Shown: piece after piece, positions 1 to 9,000 of the stretch | Numbering within the stretch: the stretch's first letter is position 1 | Layout of the letters: each line of letters opens with the position of its first letter | Assembly (NCBI GenBank): GCA_001429255.1 | Contig: LMJI01000001.1 | Coordinates: 583,882 to 647,881 of the forward strand | Direction: 5' to 3' | DNA length: 64,000 bases | DNA from: Cellulomonas sp. Root930 | GTDB taxonomy: Bacteria; Actinomycetota; Actinomycetes; Actinomycetales; Cellulomonadaceae | Notes under the pieces: model-generated | Seen by the model: the letters and a program-made list of their open reading frames with translations, nothing else | The model's database searches: none | What the model was told of the DNA's origin: nothing | Made by a program: the position numbers and the translations under genes

Positions 1-915
1 GATCTCCACGAGCTCGCCGTGGGTGCGGACACCGACGCCGACGTGCGACGCCTCGCCGGAGTACGCCACCGCGTTGTCCAGCAGGTTGCGCACCGCGGTG
101 ACCAGCAGGTCGCGCTGGCCCAGCACCCGCGTGCCGCGCTCCCCGCCGATGTCGAGCCGCACCTTCTTGGCCTCCGCGGTGGTGCGGGCGCGGTCGACGG
201 CCTCCGAGAGGACCCCGTCCACGTCGACAAGCCCCACCTGGCCGAGCGCGCCGGCCACCTGCAGCCGGGACAGCTCGATGATCTCGTGCACCAGCGCGGA
301 CAGCCGGGTGGCCTCGGCCTGCATGCGACCGGCGAACCGGCGCACGGCCTCGGGGTCGTCGGCGGCGTCCTGCACCGTCTCGGCGAGGAGCGCCAGCGCG
401 CCGACGGGCGTCTTCAGCTCGTGGGACACGTTGACGACGAAGTCGCGCCGGATCGCCTCGAGCCGCCGCGCCTGCGTCAGGTCCTCCGCCAGCACCACCA
501 GGTGCTCGGAACTCACCTGCGCCACGCGCACCTGGACCAGCAGGACTCCGGGTCCGACCGGCCCGCGGGGCACCTCGAGCACCTCGTCGCGGATCACGCC
601 GTCGCGGCGCACCAGGGCGATGAGGTCGCGGATCGCCGCCGGGGCGACGCGCCCGTCGCGCACGATGCCCAGGGCGTGGGCCGGCGCGCTGGCACGCACC
701 ACCTGGTCGGCGTCGTCGAGCACCACGGCCGCCGACCGCAGCACTGCGAGCATGCGCACGAGCCCGTCGTCGAGCGTGGGCTCCGGCCGCGGCGGCAGTG
801 CACGCTGTGTCCGCTCGCTCCAGCGGAACGCCAGGGTCGCCCAGACCCCCGTCAGCAGGCCGAGCCCGCCGGCGAGGAGGAGCAGCAGCCCGTCGATCCC
901 GTCCACGGCACCCAC
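1..915 (-). CDS. senX3: Sensor histidine kinase SenX3 (partial, runs off left edge)
   Basis: Membrane sensor kinase expected to autophosphorylate on His and pass phosphate to a RegX3/PhoP-type regulator during phosphate limitation. About 305 residues are visible. A hydrophobic N-terminus (LLLLLAGGLGLLTGVWA) is followed by a PAS-like region, the H-box VSHELKTP with phospho-acceptor near His165, and the N-box NLLDNAVAYSG near residue 276; the rest of the ATPase domain lies beyond base 1. GTG at 915 or at 906 could start it. The phoU and gpmA neighbours match the usual actinobacterial senX3/regX3 context. A PHO-box-like repeat lies at 980-1001, just upstream. The partner regulator gene would be off the left edge. 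Confidence 0.9.
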   Translation of the reverse strand, partial: MGAVDGIDGLLLLLAGGLGLLTGVWATLAFRWSERTQRALPPRPEPTLDDGLVRMLAVLRSAAVVLDDADQVVRASAPAHALGIVRDGRVAPAAIRDLIALVRRDGVIRDEVLEVPRGPVGPGVLLVQVRVAQVSSEHLVVLAEDLTQARRLEAIRRDFVVNVSHELKTPVGALALLAETVQDAADDPEAVRRFAGRMQAEATRLSALVHEIIELSRLQVAGALGQVGLVDVDGVLSEAVDRARTTAEAKKVRLDIGGERGTRVLGQRDLLVTAVRNLLDNAVAYSGEASHVGVGVRTHGELVEI

Positions 916-979
916 CCTAGGACGCGCCGGAGCGTGCAACACGCCGATGCCGCCACCCGGAGCCCGCCCGCCGTGGAGC

Positions 980-1001
980 GTTCACCGGGCGTTCACTCAG
1001 C
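980..1001 (+). promoter_or_regulatory. PHO-box-like direct repeat upstream of senX3
   Basis: Two adjacent 11-nt units, GTTCACCGGGC (980-990) and GTTCACTCAGC (991-1001), share GTTCAC. This matches the known architecture of PhoP/RegX3 boxes, which are 11-bp direct repeats of a GTTCACC-type core. It sits 65 bp before the senX3 start, and its second unit contains the stop codon of the upstream DUF1269 gene. Autoregulation of senX3 is the inferred role. Confidence 0.6.
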
Positions 1002-1479
1002 CGAAGGTCTCCAGCAGCAGCGACCGCTCGGCCTCCGTGAGGTTGGTGGCCACGAGCGTGCTGTGCAGGCCGTGGAGCCGCTCACCCAGACGGTCCATGT
1101 CCGCGTTCTCCGTCACCGCGCACAGCAGCGACGTGCCCTCCGTGATCTGCGCACGGATGCTCTCCAGCTGGGCGTCGTCGATGCCCACCGCGGCGACCGC
1201 CTTGCTGATCCCCCCGACGGCGGCACCCACCGCGGCGCCGAGGAGCGGCACGAAGAACAGTCCGCCGAACAGCAGCCCCCAGAACGCCCCCCACCCCGTG
1301 CCGCGGAGCTTGTCGTCGTGGGAGTGGTGCATCGAGGGCTTCGCGTCACCCTGGGGCCAGCTGATCACCGCGTGGTCGACGATCCGCACCAGACCGTCGG
1401 TCTGCGCTGCCTTCAGTGCGTCGACGGCCTTGGCGGCTCCGTCGGCGGTGTCGAACTTCCAGGCCGTGAACGTCGTCAT
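997..1479 (-). CDS. DUF1269-family protein with glycine-rich membrane segment
   Basis: A 160-residue protein starting MTTFTAWKFDTADGA. The N-terminal ferredoxin-like half resembles DUF1269 proteins. The middle holds a Gly/Ala/Phe-rich hydrophobic stretch (GAFWGLLFGGLFFVPLLGAA, about 64-83) continuing to GISKAVAAVG, typical of this family's membrane-associated loop. No enzyme motif is visible and the family's biochemical role is unknown. It lies between the DUF7144 gene (28 bp upstream) and senX3 (81 bp downstream), all on one strand, so cotranscription is plausible. Function under phosphate stress would be inference from location only. Confidence 0.75.
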   Translation of the reverse strand: MTTFTAWKFDTADGAAKAVDALKAAQTDGLVRIVDHAVISWPQGDAKPSMHHSHDDKLRGTGWGAFWGLLFGGLFFVPLLGAAVGAAVGGISKAVAAVGIDDAQLESIRAQITEGTSLLCAVTENADMDRLGERLHGLHSTLVATNLTEAERSLLLETFG

Positions 1480-1507
1480 CGTCGTACCTCTCCTGTCGTG
1501 CGGGCTT

Positions 1508-1909
1508 CTAGCGGTTGGCGCGCGCGACCTCGTCGCCGTGCACCGTCAGCGCCCAGAGGATGAAGAAGTCCAGGGCGATGGCGATGAGCGACCACCACGG
1601 GGTGATCGGCAGCGACACGAACTGCGCGAGCAGGTTGAGGATCACCAGCACGATCGCCGTGACGCGCGCCCAGCCGGTGCCGGAGAAGAGCGCGAACCCG
1701 ACGAGCAGCAGCAGGGCGCCCAGGACCAGGTGCACCCAGCCCCACGTCGAGACGTCCACGACGGCGATCCCGTCCGGCGTCCAGGAGACGACCGTCTTCG
1801 GGGAGAACGCCGCGACGGCCCCCGCGATGATGTTGAAGAGCCCCGAGACGAGGATCGCGAACGCCGCGAACCACACCCAGCCGACCCATGCCGTCACCCG
1901 CTGCGCCAT
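1508..1909 (-). CDS. Four-helix integral membrane protein (DUF7144-like)
   Basis: A 133-residue protein starting MAQRVTAWVGWVWFAAFAIL. Four hydrophobic helices are visible, including VSGLFNIIAGAVAAF, VHLVLGALLLLVGFALF and WSLIAIALDFFILWAL. The open frame extends upstream to 2080, but that part has no membrane or family character. ATG 1909 is preceded by GGAGGGA at a good distance, which decides the start. It resembles small actinobacterial membrane proteins of the DUF7144 type; the role is unknown. It heads a leftward group with the DUF1269 gene and senX3. Confidence 0.75.
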   Translation of the reverse strand: MAQRVTAWVGWVWFAAFAILVSGLFNIIAGAVAAFSPKTVVSWTPDGIAVVDVSTWGWVHLVLGALLLLVGFALFSGTGWARVTAIVLVILNLLAQFVSLPITPWWSLIAIALDFFILWALTVHGDEVARANR

Positions 1910-2052
1910 CTGTCGTCCCTCCGTCGACCCCGTCGCCGTCCCTGGTGGCCAGCGCGTCGGAGCCCTTCCGCCATGCTGGCCCAGGTGGGGGTGTCGCTGC
2001 CTCACCCGATTCGCATGAGGTGCCGGGGGCGTGTGCACAACGGCCGTCGTCC

Positions 2053-2085
2053 GTTCACCTGGAGGCGCCCGTCCGTTCACCTGCC
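2053..2085 (+). promoter_or_regulatory. PHO-box-like repeat upstream of phoU
   Basis: GTTCACCTGGA at 2053-2063 and GTTCACCTGCC at 2075-2085 are exactly 22 bp (two 11-bp periods) apart, with a degenerate unit between. The 11-bp periodicity and GTTCACC core match PhoP/RegX3 boxes. The site ends 55 bp before the phoU start and reads in the phoU direction. It fits direct control of phoU by the partner of the neighbouring SenX3 kinase (inference). Confidence 0.6.
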
Positions 2086-2140
2086 GATGTCAGCCTGTCG
2101 CTGCGCGCGGCACCTGCCGTGGCGGCACGAGAGGGAGCAC

Positions 2141-2806
2141 ATGCGGGACATCTTCGACGCCGAGCTGCACCAGCTGGGCGAGGACCTGGCGGCGATGAGC
2201 GGCCGGGTCGAGCAGGCCATCACCAACGCCGGCATCGCGCTGCTCACGGCCGACCTGGCGCTCGCGGAGTCCGTGATCGCCGACGACCTGGCCATCGACG
2301 CCATCGAGCGCGACCTCGACGAGCGCTGCGTCCTGCTCCTCGCGCAGCAGCAGCCGGTCGCCACCGACCTGCGGATCGTCGTCTCCGCACTGCGCATGAG
2401 CGCGTCGCTGGAGCGCATGGGCGACCTGGCCCGGCACGTCGCGCAGGTGGCCCGCGGCCGGTACCCCCGGCACGCGGTGCCGCAGGCGCTGTCCGGCACG
2501 TTCGCGGAGATGCACGACGCTGCTGTGCGCGTGGCCCGGCGCACCACCACGCTGCTGAACAGCCGCGAGATCCAGCTGGCCGAGAGCATCGAGCAGGACG
2601 ACGACCTCCTCGACGAGCTGCACGAGGACACGTTCGCAGCGCTGCTCGGCGGCTCCTGGGCCGGCACCACGCAGGAGACCGTCGACGTCACGCTGCTGGG
2701 CCGGTACTACGAGCGGTTCGGCGACCACGGCGTCTCGGTCGCCCGCCGGGTGACCTACCTGGTGACGGGCGTCGGCCGCCCGGAGCTGGACCGCACCGCC
2801 GGCTGA
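2141..2806 (+). CDS. phoU: Phosphate transport regulator PhoU
   Basis: Cytoplasmic PhoU couples the Pst phosphate transporter to the sensor kinase and keeps phosphate signalling off when phosphate is plentiful. The 221-residue product begins MRDIFDAELHQLGEDLAAM. It has the two three-helix PhoU repeats with acidic metal-binding motifs, including DLAIDAIERDLDERC in repeat 1 and RYYERFGDHGVSVARR near the C-terminus. ATG 2141 follows GAGGGAGC, so the long upstream open frame is not used. It is transcribed away from senX3, carries PHO-box-like repeats upstream, and ends 20 bp before a perfect hairpin terminator. Confidence 0.93.
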   Translation: MRDIFDAELHQLGEDLAAMSGRVEQAITNAGIALLTADLALAESVIADDLAIDAIERDLDERCVLLLAQQQPVATDLRIVVSALRMSASLERMGDLARHVAQVARGRYPRHAVPQALSGTFAEMHDAAVRVARRTTTLLNSREIQLAESIEQDDDLLDELHEDTFAALLGGSWAGTTQETVDVTLLGRYYERFGDHGVSVARRVTYLVTGVGRPELDRTAG

Positions 2807-2826
2807 CTGCGGCTCAGGTCGACGCC

Positions 2827-2862
2827 GAGAACGGCAGCTCCCCCGCGGGAGCTGCCGTTCTC
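2827..2862. terminator. Perfect hairpin terminator after phoU
   Basis: A perfect 16-bp stem (GAGAACGGCAGCTCCC at 2827-2842 with its complement at 2847-2862) and a 4-nt loop CCGC. It lies 20 bp after the phoU stop and 31 bp before the next gene on the same strand. There is no long T run, as is common in high-GC genomes. Confidence 0.8.
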
Positions 2863-2893
2863 ACGTTCCGCGCGCCGTCGATAGCGTGGCGCC

Positions 2894-3298
2894 ATGGCGG
2901 AGCGGGAGCTCGGGTGGGGCGACGACGACGTCGCCGTCGCCCGCGAGCGGCTCGGCGACGTGGTCGCCCAGCTGCCCGAGACGGTCACCGAGGTCGACGT
3001 GTACGGCAACACCGGGTTCTTCACGCGCGGCCGCAGGTTCGCCTGGATCCTGCCCGACCACCACGCCGACGGCCGGCTCGCGCTCTGGTGCAAGGCGGAC
3101 CGGCACGAGCAGCAGGCGATCGTGGCGCGCGATCCCGCCCGGTACTTCGTCGCCCCCTACATGGGCCGGTTCGGGTGGGTGGGCGCGCACCTCGACGCGG
3201 CGCACGACCCCGACTGGGACACCCTCGCCGAGCTGGTCGAGCAGGCGTGGCGGTCCTCGGCGACGAAGGCGGCGATCGCGAGCCTCGACGCGCGCTGA
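2894..3298 (+). CDS. MmcQ/YjbR family protein
   Basis: A 134-residue protein of the MmcQ/YjbR (CyaY-like fold) family, whose members are small and often described as DNA-binding; the exact role is unknown. Family features include the DVYGNTGFFTRGRRFAWI strand segment, LALWCKADRHEQQAIV, and the PYMGRFGWVGAHLD motif followed by an ELVEQAWRSSATK helix. It starts at ATG 2894 just after the phoU terminator, so it likely has its own promoter, and it faces gpmA tail to tail with a family A palindrome between them. Confidence 0.8.
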   Translation: MAERELGWGDDDVAVARERLGDVVAQLPETVTEVDVYGNTGFFTRGRRFAWILPDHHADGRLALWCKADRHEQQAIVARDPARYFVAPYMGRFGWVGAHLDAAHDPDWDTLAELVEQAWRSSATKAAIASLDAR

Positions 3299-3317
3299 CT
3301 TCCGGGCGAACGCAGCA

Positions 3318-3361
3318 ACGTCCGCACTCGAACGGGGTGGAACCCTGTCGAGTGCGGACGT
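3318..3361. repeat. Family A 44-nt palindromic repeat, copy A1
   Basis: Perfect 14-bp arms (ACGTCCGCACTCGA at 3318-3331 and its complement at 3348-3361) around a 16-nt centre with a nested GGG/CCC stem. It lies between the converging MmcQ-family and gpmA genes, 19 bp from each stop region, so it could end transcription from both sides. Its centre matches the other copies best in the reverse orientation. Confidence 0.85.
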
Positions 3362-3379
3362 CGGTGGGTGTGCCGAGGG

Positions 3380-4120
3380 TCAGCGACCCTGGTTGGCCAC
3401 GGCCTTGATGGCCTCCGCGGCGGCCTCCGGGTCGAGGTACGTGCCGCCCGGGTTGGTGGGCTTCAGCGTCTCCTCGTCGAGCGTGTAGAGCAGCGGGATG
3501 CCGGTCGGGATGTTGATCCCGGCGATCGTGCTGCTGTCCACGTCGTCCAGGTGCTTGACCAGGGCGCGGATCGAGTTGCCGTGGGCCGCGACCAGCACGA
3601 CCTTGCGGGCCTGCAGGTCGGGGACGATGTCCGACTCCCAGTACGGCAGCGCGCGGACGAGGACCTGCTCGAGCGCCTCGGCGCGCGGGATCGGCTCGCC
3701 GGCGTAGCGCGGGTCGGCGTCCTGCGAGAACTCCGAGCCCAGCTCGATGTCCGGCGGCGGGAAGTCGTAGGACCGGCGCCAGAGCATGAACTGCTCCTCG
3801 CCGTACTCCTCGAGCGTCTGCTTCTTGTCCTTGCCCTGCAGGGCGCCGTAGTGCCGCTCGTTCAGGCGCCAGGAGCGCTTGACGGGGATCCAGTGGCGGT
3901 CGGCGGCGTCGAGGGCCAGGTTGGCCGTGGTGATGGCCCGGCGCAGCAGCGACGTGTGCACGACGTCGGGCAGCACGCCCGCGTCGGTGAGCAGCGTCCC
4001 GCCGCGGACGGCCTCCGCGGTGCCCTTCTCCGACAGCGGCACGTCGACCCAGCCGGTGAACAGGTTCTTCGCATTCCACTCGCTCTCGCCGTGGCGGAGC
4101 AGCACGAGGGTGTAGGTCAT
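3380..4120 (-). CDS. gpmA: 2,3-bisphosphoglycerate-dependent phosphoglycerate mutase
   Basis: Interconverts 3- and 2-phosphoglycerate in glycolysis and gluconeogenesis in the cytoplasm. The 246-residue product begins [16 protein letters not shown], with the phospho-accepting His10 in the RHG motif. It continues with [26 protein letters not shown] and [18 protein letters not shown], which holds the second catalytic His; all are characteristic of dPGM. ATG 4120 starts the conserved N-terminus; upstream in-frame codons encode no family sequence. It is followed by a family A palindrome and lies downstream of mshA with a 49-bp gap. The order mshA, gpmA, senX3 recalls the mycobacterial arrangement. 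Confidence 0.95.
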   Translation of the reverse strand: MTYTLVLLRHGESEWNAKNLFTGWVDVPLSEKGTAEAVRGGTLLTDAGVLPDVVHTSLLRRAITTANLALDAADRHWIPVKRSWRLNERHYGALQGKDKKQTLEEYGEEQFMLWRRSYDFPPPDIELGSEFSQDADPRYAGEPIPRAEALEQVLVRALPYWESDIVPDLQARKVVLVAAHGNSIRALVKHLDDVDSSTIAGINIPTGIPLLYTLDEETLKPTNPGGTYLDPEAAAEAIKAVANQGR

Positions 4121-4169
4121 GGGCCCATCCTGCCGCAGGCGCCCTGAGGCGGCCTGGGACGTCCGACCC

Positions 4170-5504
4170 TCAGACGCGGGACGCCCGGACCTCGCCGGCC
4201 ACCGAGTAGACCTTGAGCATCTGGTCCGCGGTGGTCTCCCAGCCGAACCGCTCGGCCACCTGACGGGCACCGACGGCGTACCGCGCGCGGTCCTCGGTGG
4301 AGTGCAGCACGTCCGAGATCACGTCGGCCCAGACCGCCGGGTCGTGCCCGCGGACCAGCCGGCCGGACACGTCGTGGTCGACGATCGTGCGCAGCCCGCC
4401 GACGCACGCGGCGATGACCGGCACGCCGCTGGCCTGCGCCTCGGCGGCCACGAGCCCGAACGACTCGCTGCGCGACGGCATCGCGACCACGTCGGCCGCG
4501 TGGTACCAGCGCGCGAGCGTGTCGCGGTCGGCGGGCGGGTGCACGACGACGTCGTCGGCCACCCCCGTCATGGCCGCGAGCGCCTGGAGCTCCCGCACCG
4601 CGCTGGAGCGACCGGACGGTCCCCCGAGCACGACGAGGAGCGGGACGGGCCGGCCGGTCTCGCGCAGGACGCCGAGCGCACTGACCAGCACGTCGGGGGC
4701 CTTGAGCGCCTGCACCCGCCCCGCGAACAGGACGATCTGGCGGTCCGCCGGCAGGCCGAGCTCGCGGCGGGCCGTCGCCTGGTCGCCCGGCACGAACCGG
4801 TCCAGGTCCACGCCCGGCTCCACCACGTGCACGCGGTCGGGGTCGGCGCCGTACAGCTCGACCAGCTCCTCCGCCTCGACCGGCGTGCTGGCCACCAGCG
4901 CGTCCGCCTCGGCGGCGAGCTGCTCCTCCCCGACCACCCGCGCGGTCGGCTCCGGGGTGTCGCCGGGAGCCAGGGACGCGTTCTTCACGCGCGCGAGGGT
5001 GTGCGCGGTGTGCACCAGCGGCACCTCCCAGCGGTCCGCGGCGACCTGGCCGACCTGCCCGGACAGCCAGTAGTGGGAGTGCACGACGTCGTACCAGCCG
5101 GGCCGGCGGGCGGCCTCCCAGCGCAGGACCCCGGCGGCCATCCCGCACAGGACGCCCGGCAGGTCGTTCTTGTCGAGCCGCTCGAACGGGCCCGCGGGCA
5201 CGTGGTGCACCAGGATCGGCGGCGTCACGCCGGGGCCGACCTCGTCGGCGAGCAGGACGGTACGGGCGGCGTCCCCCACGAGAGGGCGACCGAGCGCGTC
5301 GGCGCCGGGCAGCAGCACGGTCTCGGCCTGGTCCGAGGACGTGGCACGCGTGAAGATCTCGACGCGGGCACCCCGGGCGGCCAGCGCACGGGACAGCTCG
5401 AGCACGTAGACGTTCATCCCGCCGGCGTCACCGGTCCCGGGCTGCTCGAGCGGAGACGTGTGCACCGAGAGCATGGCGACGCGCGGGGCGTGCTCGAGGG
5501 TCAC
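4170..5504 (-). CDS. mshA: D-inositol-3-phosphate glycosyltransferase MshA
   Basis: Transfers GlcNAc from UDP-GlcNAc to inositol 3-phosphate, the first step of mycothiol synthesis. The product is about 444 residues with the GT-B fold. It has [16 protein letters not shown] and the glycine loop [10 protein letters not shown] near the N-terminus, [13 protein letters not shown], the [11 protein letters not shown] segment, and the C-terminal donor-site motif [17 protein letters not shown] (EX7E type). GTG 5504, preceded by AGGAGC 5 nt upstream, is preferred over ATG 5534. It lies upstream of gpmA on the same strand. A mycothiol-dependent isomerase-family gene elsewhere in the window (42379) is consistent with a mycothiol-using organism. 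Confidence 0.93.
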   Translation of the reverse strand: MTLEHAPRVAMLSVHTSPLEQPGTGDAGGMNVYVLELSRALAARGARVEIFTRATSSDQAETVLLPGADALGRPLVGDAARTVLLADEVGPGVTPPILVHHVPAGPFERLDKNDLPGVLCGMAAGVLRWEAARRPGWYDVVHSHYWLSGQVGQVAADRWEVPLVHTAHTLARVKNASLAPGDTPEPTARVVGEEQLAAEADALVASTPVEAEELVELYGADPDRVHVVEPGVDLDRFVPGDQATARRELGLPADRQIVLFAGRVQALKAPDVLVSALGVLRETGRPVPLLVVLGGPSGRSSAVRELQALAAMTGVADDVVVHPPADRDTLARWYHAADVVAMPSRSESFGLVAAEAQASGVPVIAACVGGLRTIVDHDVSGRLVRGHDPAVWADVISDVLHSTEDRARYAVGARQVAERFGWETTADQMLKVYSVAGEVRASRV

Positions 5505-5564
5505 GGGCGCTCCTGTCGGCGGACGGGTCTGCACCCATTCTCACGCACGGAGCCCGACCTCACC

Positions 5565-5951
5565 TCACGGCTGGGCGGTGACCTCTGCCGCATGCGCGCC
5601 CGACGAGCGACGCGAGTTGAGCTTCGAGCGCAGGTTGCTGAACCCGCTCGGCGGCTTGTAGTCGCCGCGGATCGGGAAGATGTTCCCGTCCGGGAGGAAG
5701 CCGCCCGCCGTCGAGGGGTAGAACGCGAGCTCGGGCCACAAGGTGACAATCTCCTTGAGCCGGGCACCGCGGGCGAACGCGGCGGCCAGCTGCGGGTCGT
5801 TGCCCGTGTAGGTCAGCGTGAAGTCGTGGTCCTGCACGACGGTCTCACCGGTCGGCACCTCGCCCCGACGCGGGGTCCAGCCCCACGGGCTCTGGGGCTC
5901 CTGGTGGTTCCGGTCCGGACCGACCCGGTAGATGTCAAAGCCGTTGCGCAT
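5565..5951 (-). CDS. Hypothetical protein, 128 residues
   Basis: Not recognised. It begins MRNGFDIYRVGPDRNHQE at ATG 5951, which follows a clear GAGGAGG ribosome-binding site; in-frame codons up to 6032 lack one. The sequence is soluble-looking: a Trp/Pro-rich N-terminal part (PQSPWGWTPRRGE), a central PQLAAAFARGARLKEIVTLWPELAFYP segment, and a basic Ser-rich tail. There is no signal peptide, membrane segment or known catalytic motif. It lies between the GH3 gene and mshA on the same strand, 60 bp before mshA. Good codon usage and the ribosome-binding site support a real gene. Confidence 0.6.
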   Translation of the reverse strand: MRNGFDIYRVGPDRNHQEPQSPWGWTPRRGEVPTGETVVQDHDFTLTYTGNDPQLAAAFARGARLKEIVTLWPELAFYPSTAGGFLPDGNIFPIRGDYKPPSGFSNLRSKLNSRRSSGAHAAEVTAQP

Positions 5952-6043
5952 CGCGGGACCTCCTCGTTCGTCGTCGACGAGGAGGGATCGACAGGTACCG
6001 GCAGGTGCTGAAGGACTTTGGTCCGTTGTCACCCTTTAGGGCG

Positions 6044-9000
6044 TCACCTCACCACCAAGAGGTGCGGGGAGCCGATCCACGGCAGGTAGGTCGGGTCGCC
6101 GCCGTAGGTGACCAGGACGAGCGAGGTCCGGGTCCCGATGGGCAGCGTCACCACCGCGGTGCCGCGTGCGTCCAGGGTGGCGGTGCCCTTGCGAGAGCCG
6201 TTGACCCAGACGTCGACCGTCCCGGTCGGGGTGACCCCCGCGACACCGGCCACCTGGACGTGCACCTGCTTGGGGTCGGACCGGCGCACGGTCCAGTCGG
6301 TGCCGTCCGTGCGGACCGTGGGCAGGGCCCGGGTCACCCGCAGCGTCGCGGCCGCCGACGTCGAACCGGTCACCGGCGGGTCGGCCGCCGGCGCGCCCCC
6401 GTACACGGCCGTGATCGCGTGCCGACCGGTGCTGAGGTCCGCGGGAAGCCGGACCGTCGCGGTGCCGTCCGCCGCCAGCGGCACGGTGGCCACCGAGGTG
6501 CCGTCCACGAGCACCTGCACGGACCCGGTCGGCGAGCCGCCGGGAGCACGCACCGTCACCCGGGCGGTCACCGGGTTGCCGAAGACCTTCACGGACGACG
6601 AGAGCGACAGGCTCGTGGTCGACGCGACGGGCGGGGCGGTCGAGACGCCGAGGACGTCGGCCAGGAGGTCGACCGCGCCACTCGCCTGGCCGGACATCAA
6701 GGCGTGCTCGGCGTCGGCGGTCGTGGCGGCGTCGTCCGGACCGGAGGCCTCCTGGGCGAGGTCGCGCACGAGCGAGACCACGATCCCTGCCGCGGTGGCG
6801 GTGTCACGGTCGGTGCCGTTCAGCTCCTCCGCCGCGGCGAACAGCAGCCGGACCGCCTGCCCCGTGCGAGCCGGGTCGAGTGCCGACCCGTCCCAGATCG
6901 GCGCGTCGAGCACGGCCTGGACGGCGTCCTGCGCGTCGCCCGCGGGCAGGGTGGCCACGAGCGCGGTCAGCCGGTCGCGCTGCGCGTCCGTGCGCAGGCC
7001 CCAGCCGTACGGGTACAGCGGCGCGTAGACGTCGTCGCCGACGTTGACGGGCACCTGGTCGGCCGTGGCGGGCCAGCTGACGGGGAGGCGGCCGGTGAAC
7101 GGCCGGGTGCCGAACAGGACGTCCGCGACGCCCGCGCCCTCGGTGCCCGGAAGCCACGAGGCCACCAGGGCGTCGATGGCGCCGAGCTGGTCCGTGACCA
7201 GCTGCGGGCGGCCCGACACGACGAGCACCACGCACGGCAGCGCCCCGCAGACCGTGTCGATCGCGGTGCGGTCCGCCGCGCTCAGGCTCAGGGACTTGCC
7301 GTTGTTGCCGACGTCGCCCTGTCCCTCGGCGTAGGGCGTCTCGCCGACGACGACGACACCCACCTGCGCGTCCCCGACCGGCGCCGAGGCGTCCTTCGAG
7401 TACGTCACGGCCGGGCCTGCCGCCTGGATGCCCTCGAGGACCGACGTGCCCGGCGTGATGTCGCCCGAGCCGCCCTGCCAGGAGATGGTCCAGCCACCCG
7501 ACTGGTTGCCCAGGTCGTCGGCGTTGGAGCCGGCCACGTACACCGCGGTGTCGGCGGCCAGGGGCAGCAGGTCGTCCGCGTTCTTGAGCAGCACCTGCGA
7601 CTTCGCAGCCGCCTCGCGGGCCACCGCCCGGTGCGCAGCGGACCCGACCTCGCCGGCCAGCGACCGGTCGGCGAACGGGGCGTCGAACAGCCCGAGCGCG
7701 AGCTTCTGGGTGAGGATCCGCCGGACGGCGTCGTCGACCCGCTCCTGCGACACGTCCCCGGAGCCCACCTTGGCGGTGATCGCGGTGATGAACGCGCCGA
7801 AGTTGTACGGCGCCATCGCCATGTCGAGGCCGGAGTTCACCGAGCGTGCGGCCTTGTCGGCGTAGGTGCCGCCGGGCAGCTTGTCGATGCCCTCCCAGTC
7901 GCTGATGAGGAAGCCGTCGAAGCCGAGCTCGTCCTTGAGGAGGTCGGTGTTCAGCGCCCCGTACTCGTGCATCCGGATCGGGTCCGCGCCCGCGACAGAG
8001 ACCGCCGAGTACGAGGGCATGATCGAGCCGACCCCCGCCTCGATGGCCGGCACGTACGGGTCGACGTGCAGGCGCCGCAGGGCGTCGAGGCTGTCGACGT
8101 GCGTGATGCCCTGGTCGATCGGGTAGCCGGTGCCCGCGAGCGCCGGGTCATAGGTGGTGCCGCCGTCACCGACCCAGTGCTTGGCGGTCGCCAGCACCTT
8201 GTCGGGACCCGACAGGTCGCTCGGGTCGGCGCCCTGGAGCCCGACGACCGCCGGACCTGCCATCGCCGCAACGAGCGCCGGGTCCTCACCGAACGACTCG
8301 TAGCTGCGGCCCCAGCGCTCGTCGCGCGTCACGCACAGGCACGACGCGAACGTCCACGGCACGCCGGTGGCCCGCACCTCCTGGGCGGTGGTCCGCTCGA
8401 CCTGCTCGACCAGGTCCGCGTCGCGCGCGGCTCCCAGCCCGGAGTTGTGCGGGAAGATCGTCGCGCCCACCACGTTGTTGTGCCCGTGGACGGCGTCAAC
8501 GCCGTAGATCAGCGGGATCTGCAACCGCGTGGACAGCGCCTGGCGCTGGAACCCGTCCACCATGTCCGCCCAGCCGGCCGGCGTGTTCTGCGTCGGGACG
8601 GACCCGCCGCCGGACAGGACCGAACCCAGACCGAGGTCGGCGATCTGCGCGGGAGACTGCAGGCCCAGCCGCTCGGCCTGGGTCATCTGGCCGATCTTCT
8701 CCGCGAGCGTCATCCGGCCCAGCAGGTCCTCGACGCGGTCAGCCGTGCTCGCGCTCGGGTCGAGATAGGTGGCGCCGACCGCGTTGAGGACGATCCTCGG
8801 GCTGGTGCCGACGACCGCTCCCGTGGCCGTCAGGTCGACCGCCAGGGTGCGCGCGTCGTCGGTGGCGGCGGTCGCGTGGGTGACCACGTCGATCGTCTGC
8901 GTCGCGCCCGTGGCGGTGCCCGCGGGGAACGTGAGGGTGCCGCTGAAGGCGTCGTAGTGCGTGCCGGCCACCGCGGTGCCGGCGCCGTTCGCGTACTCGA

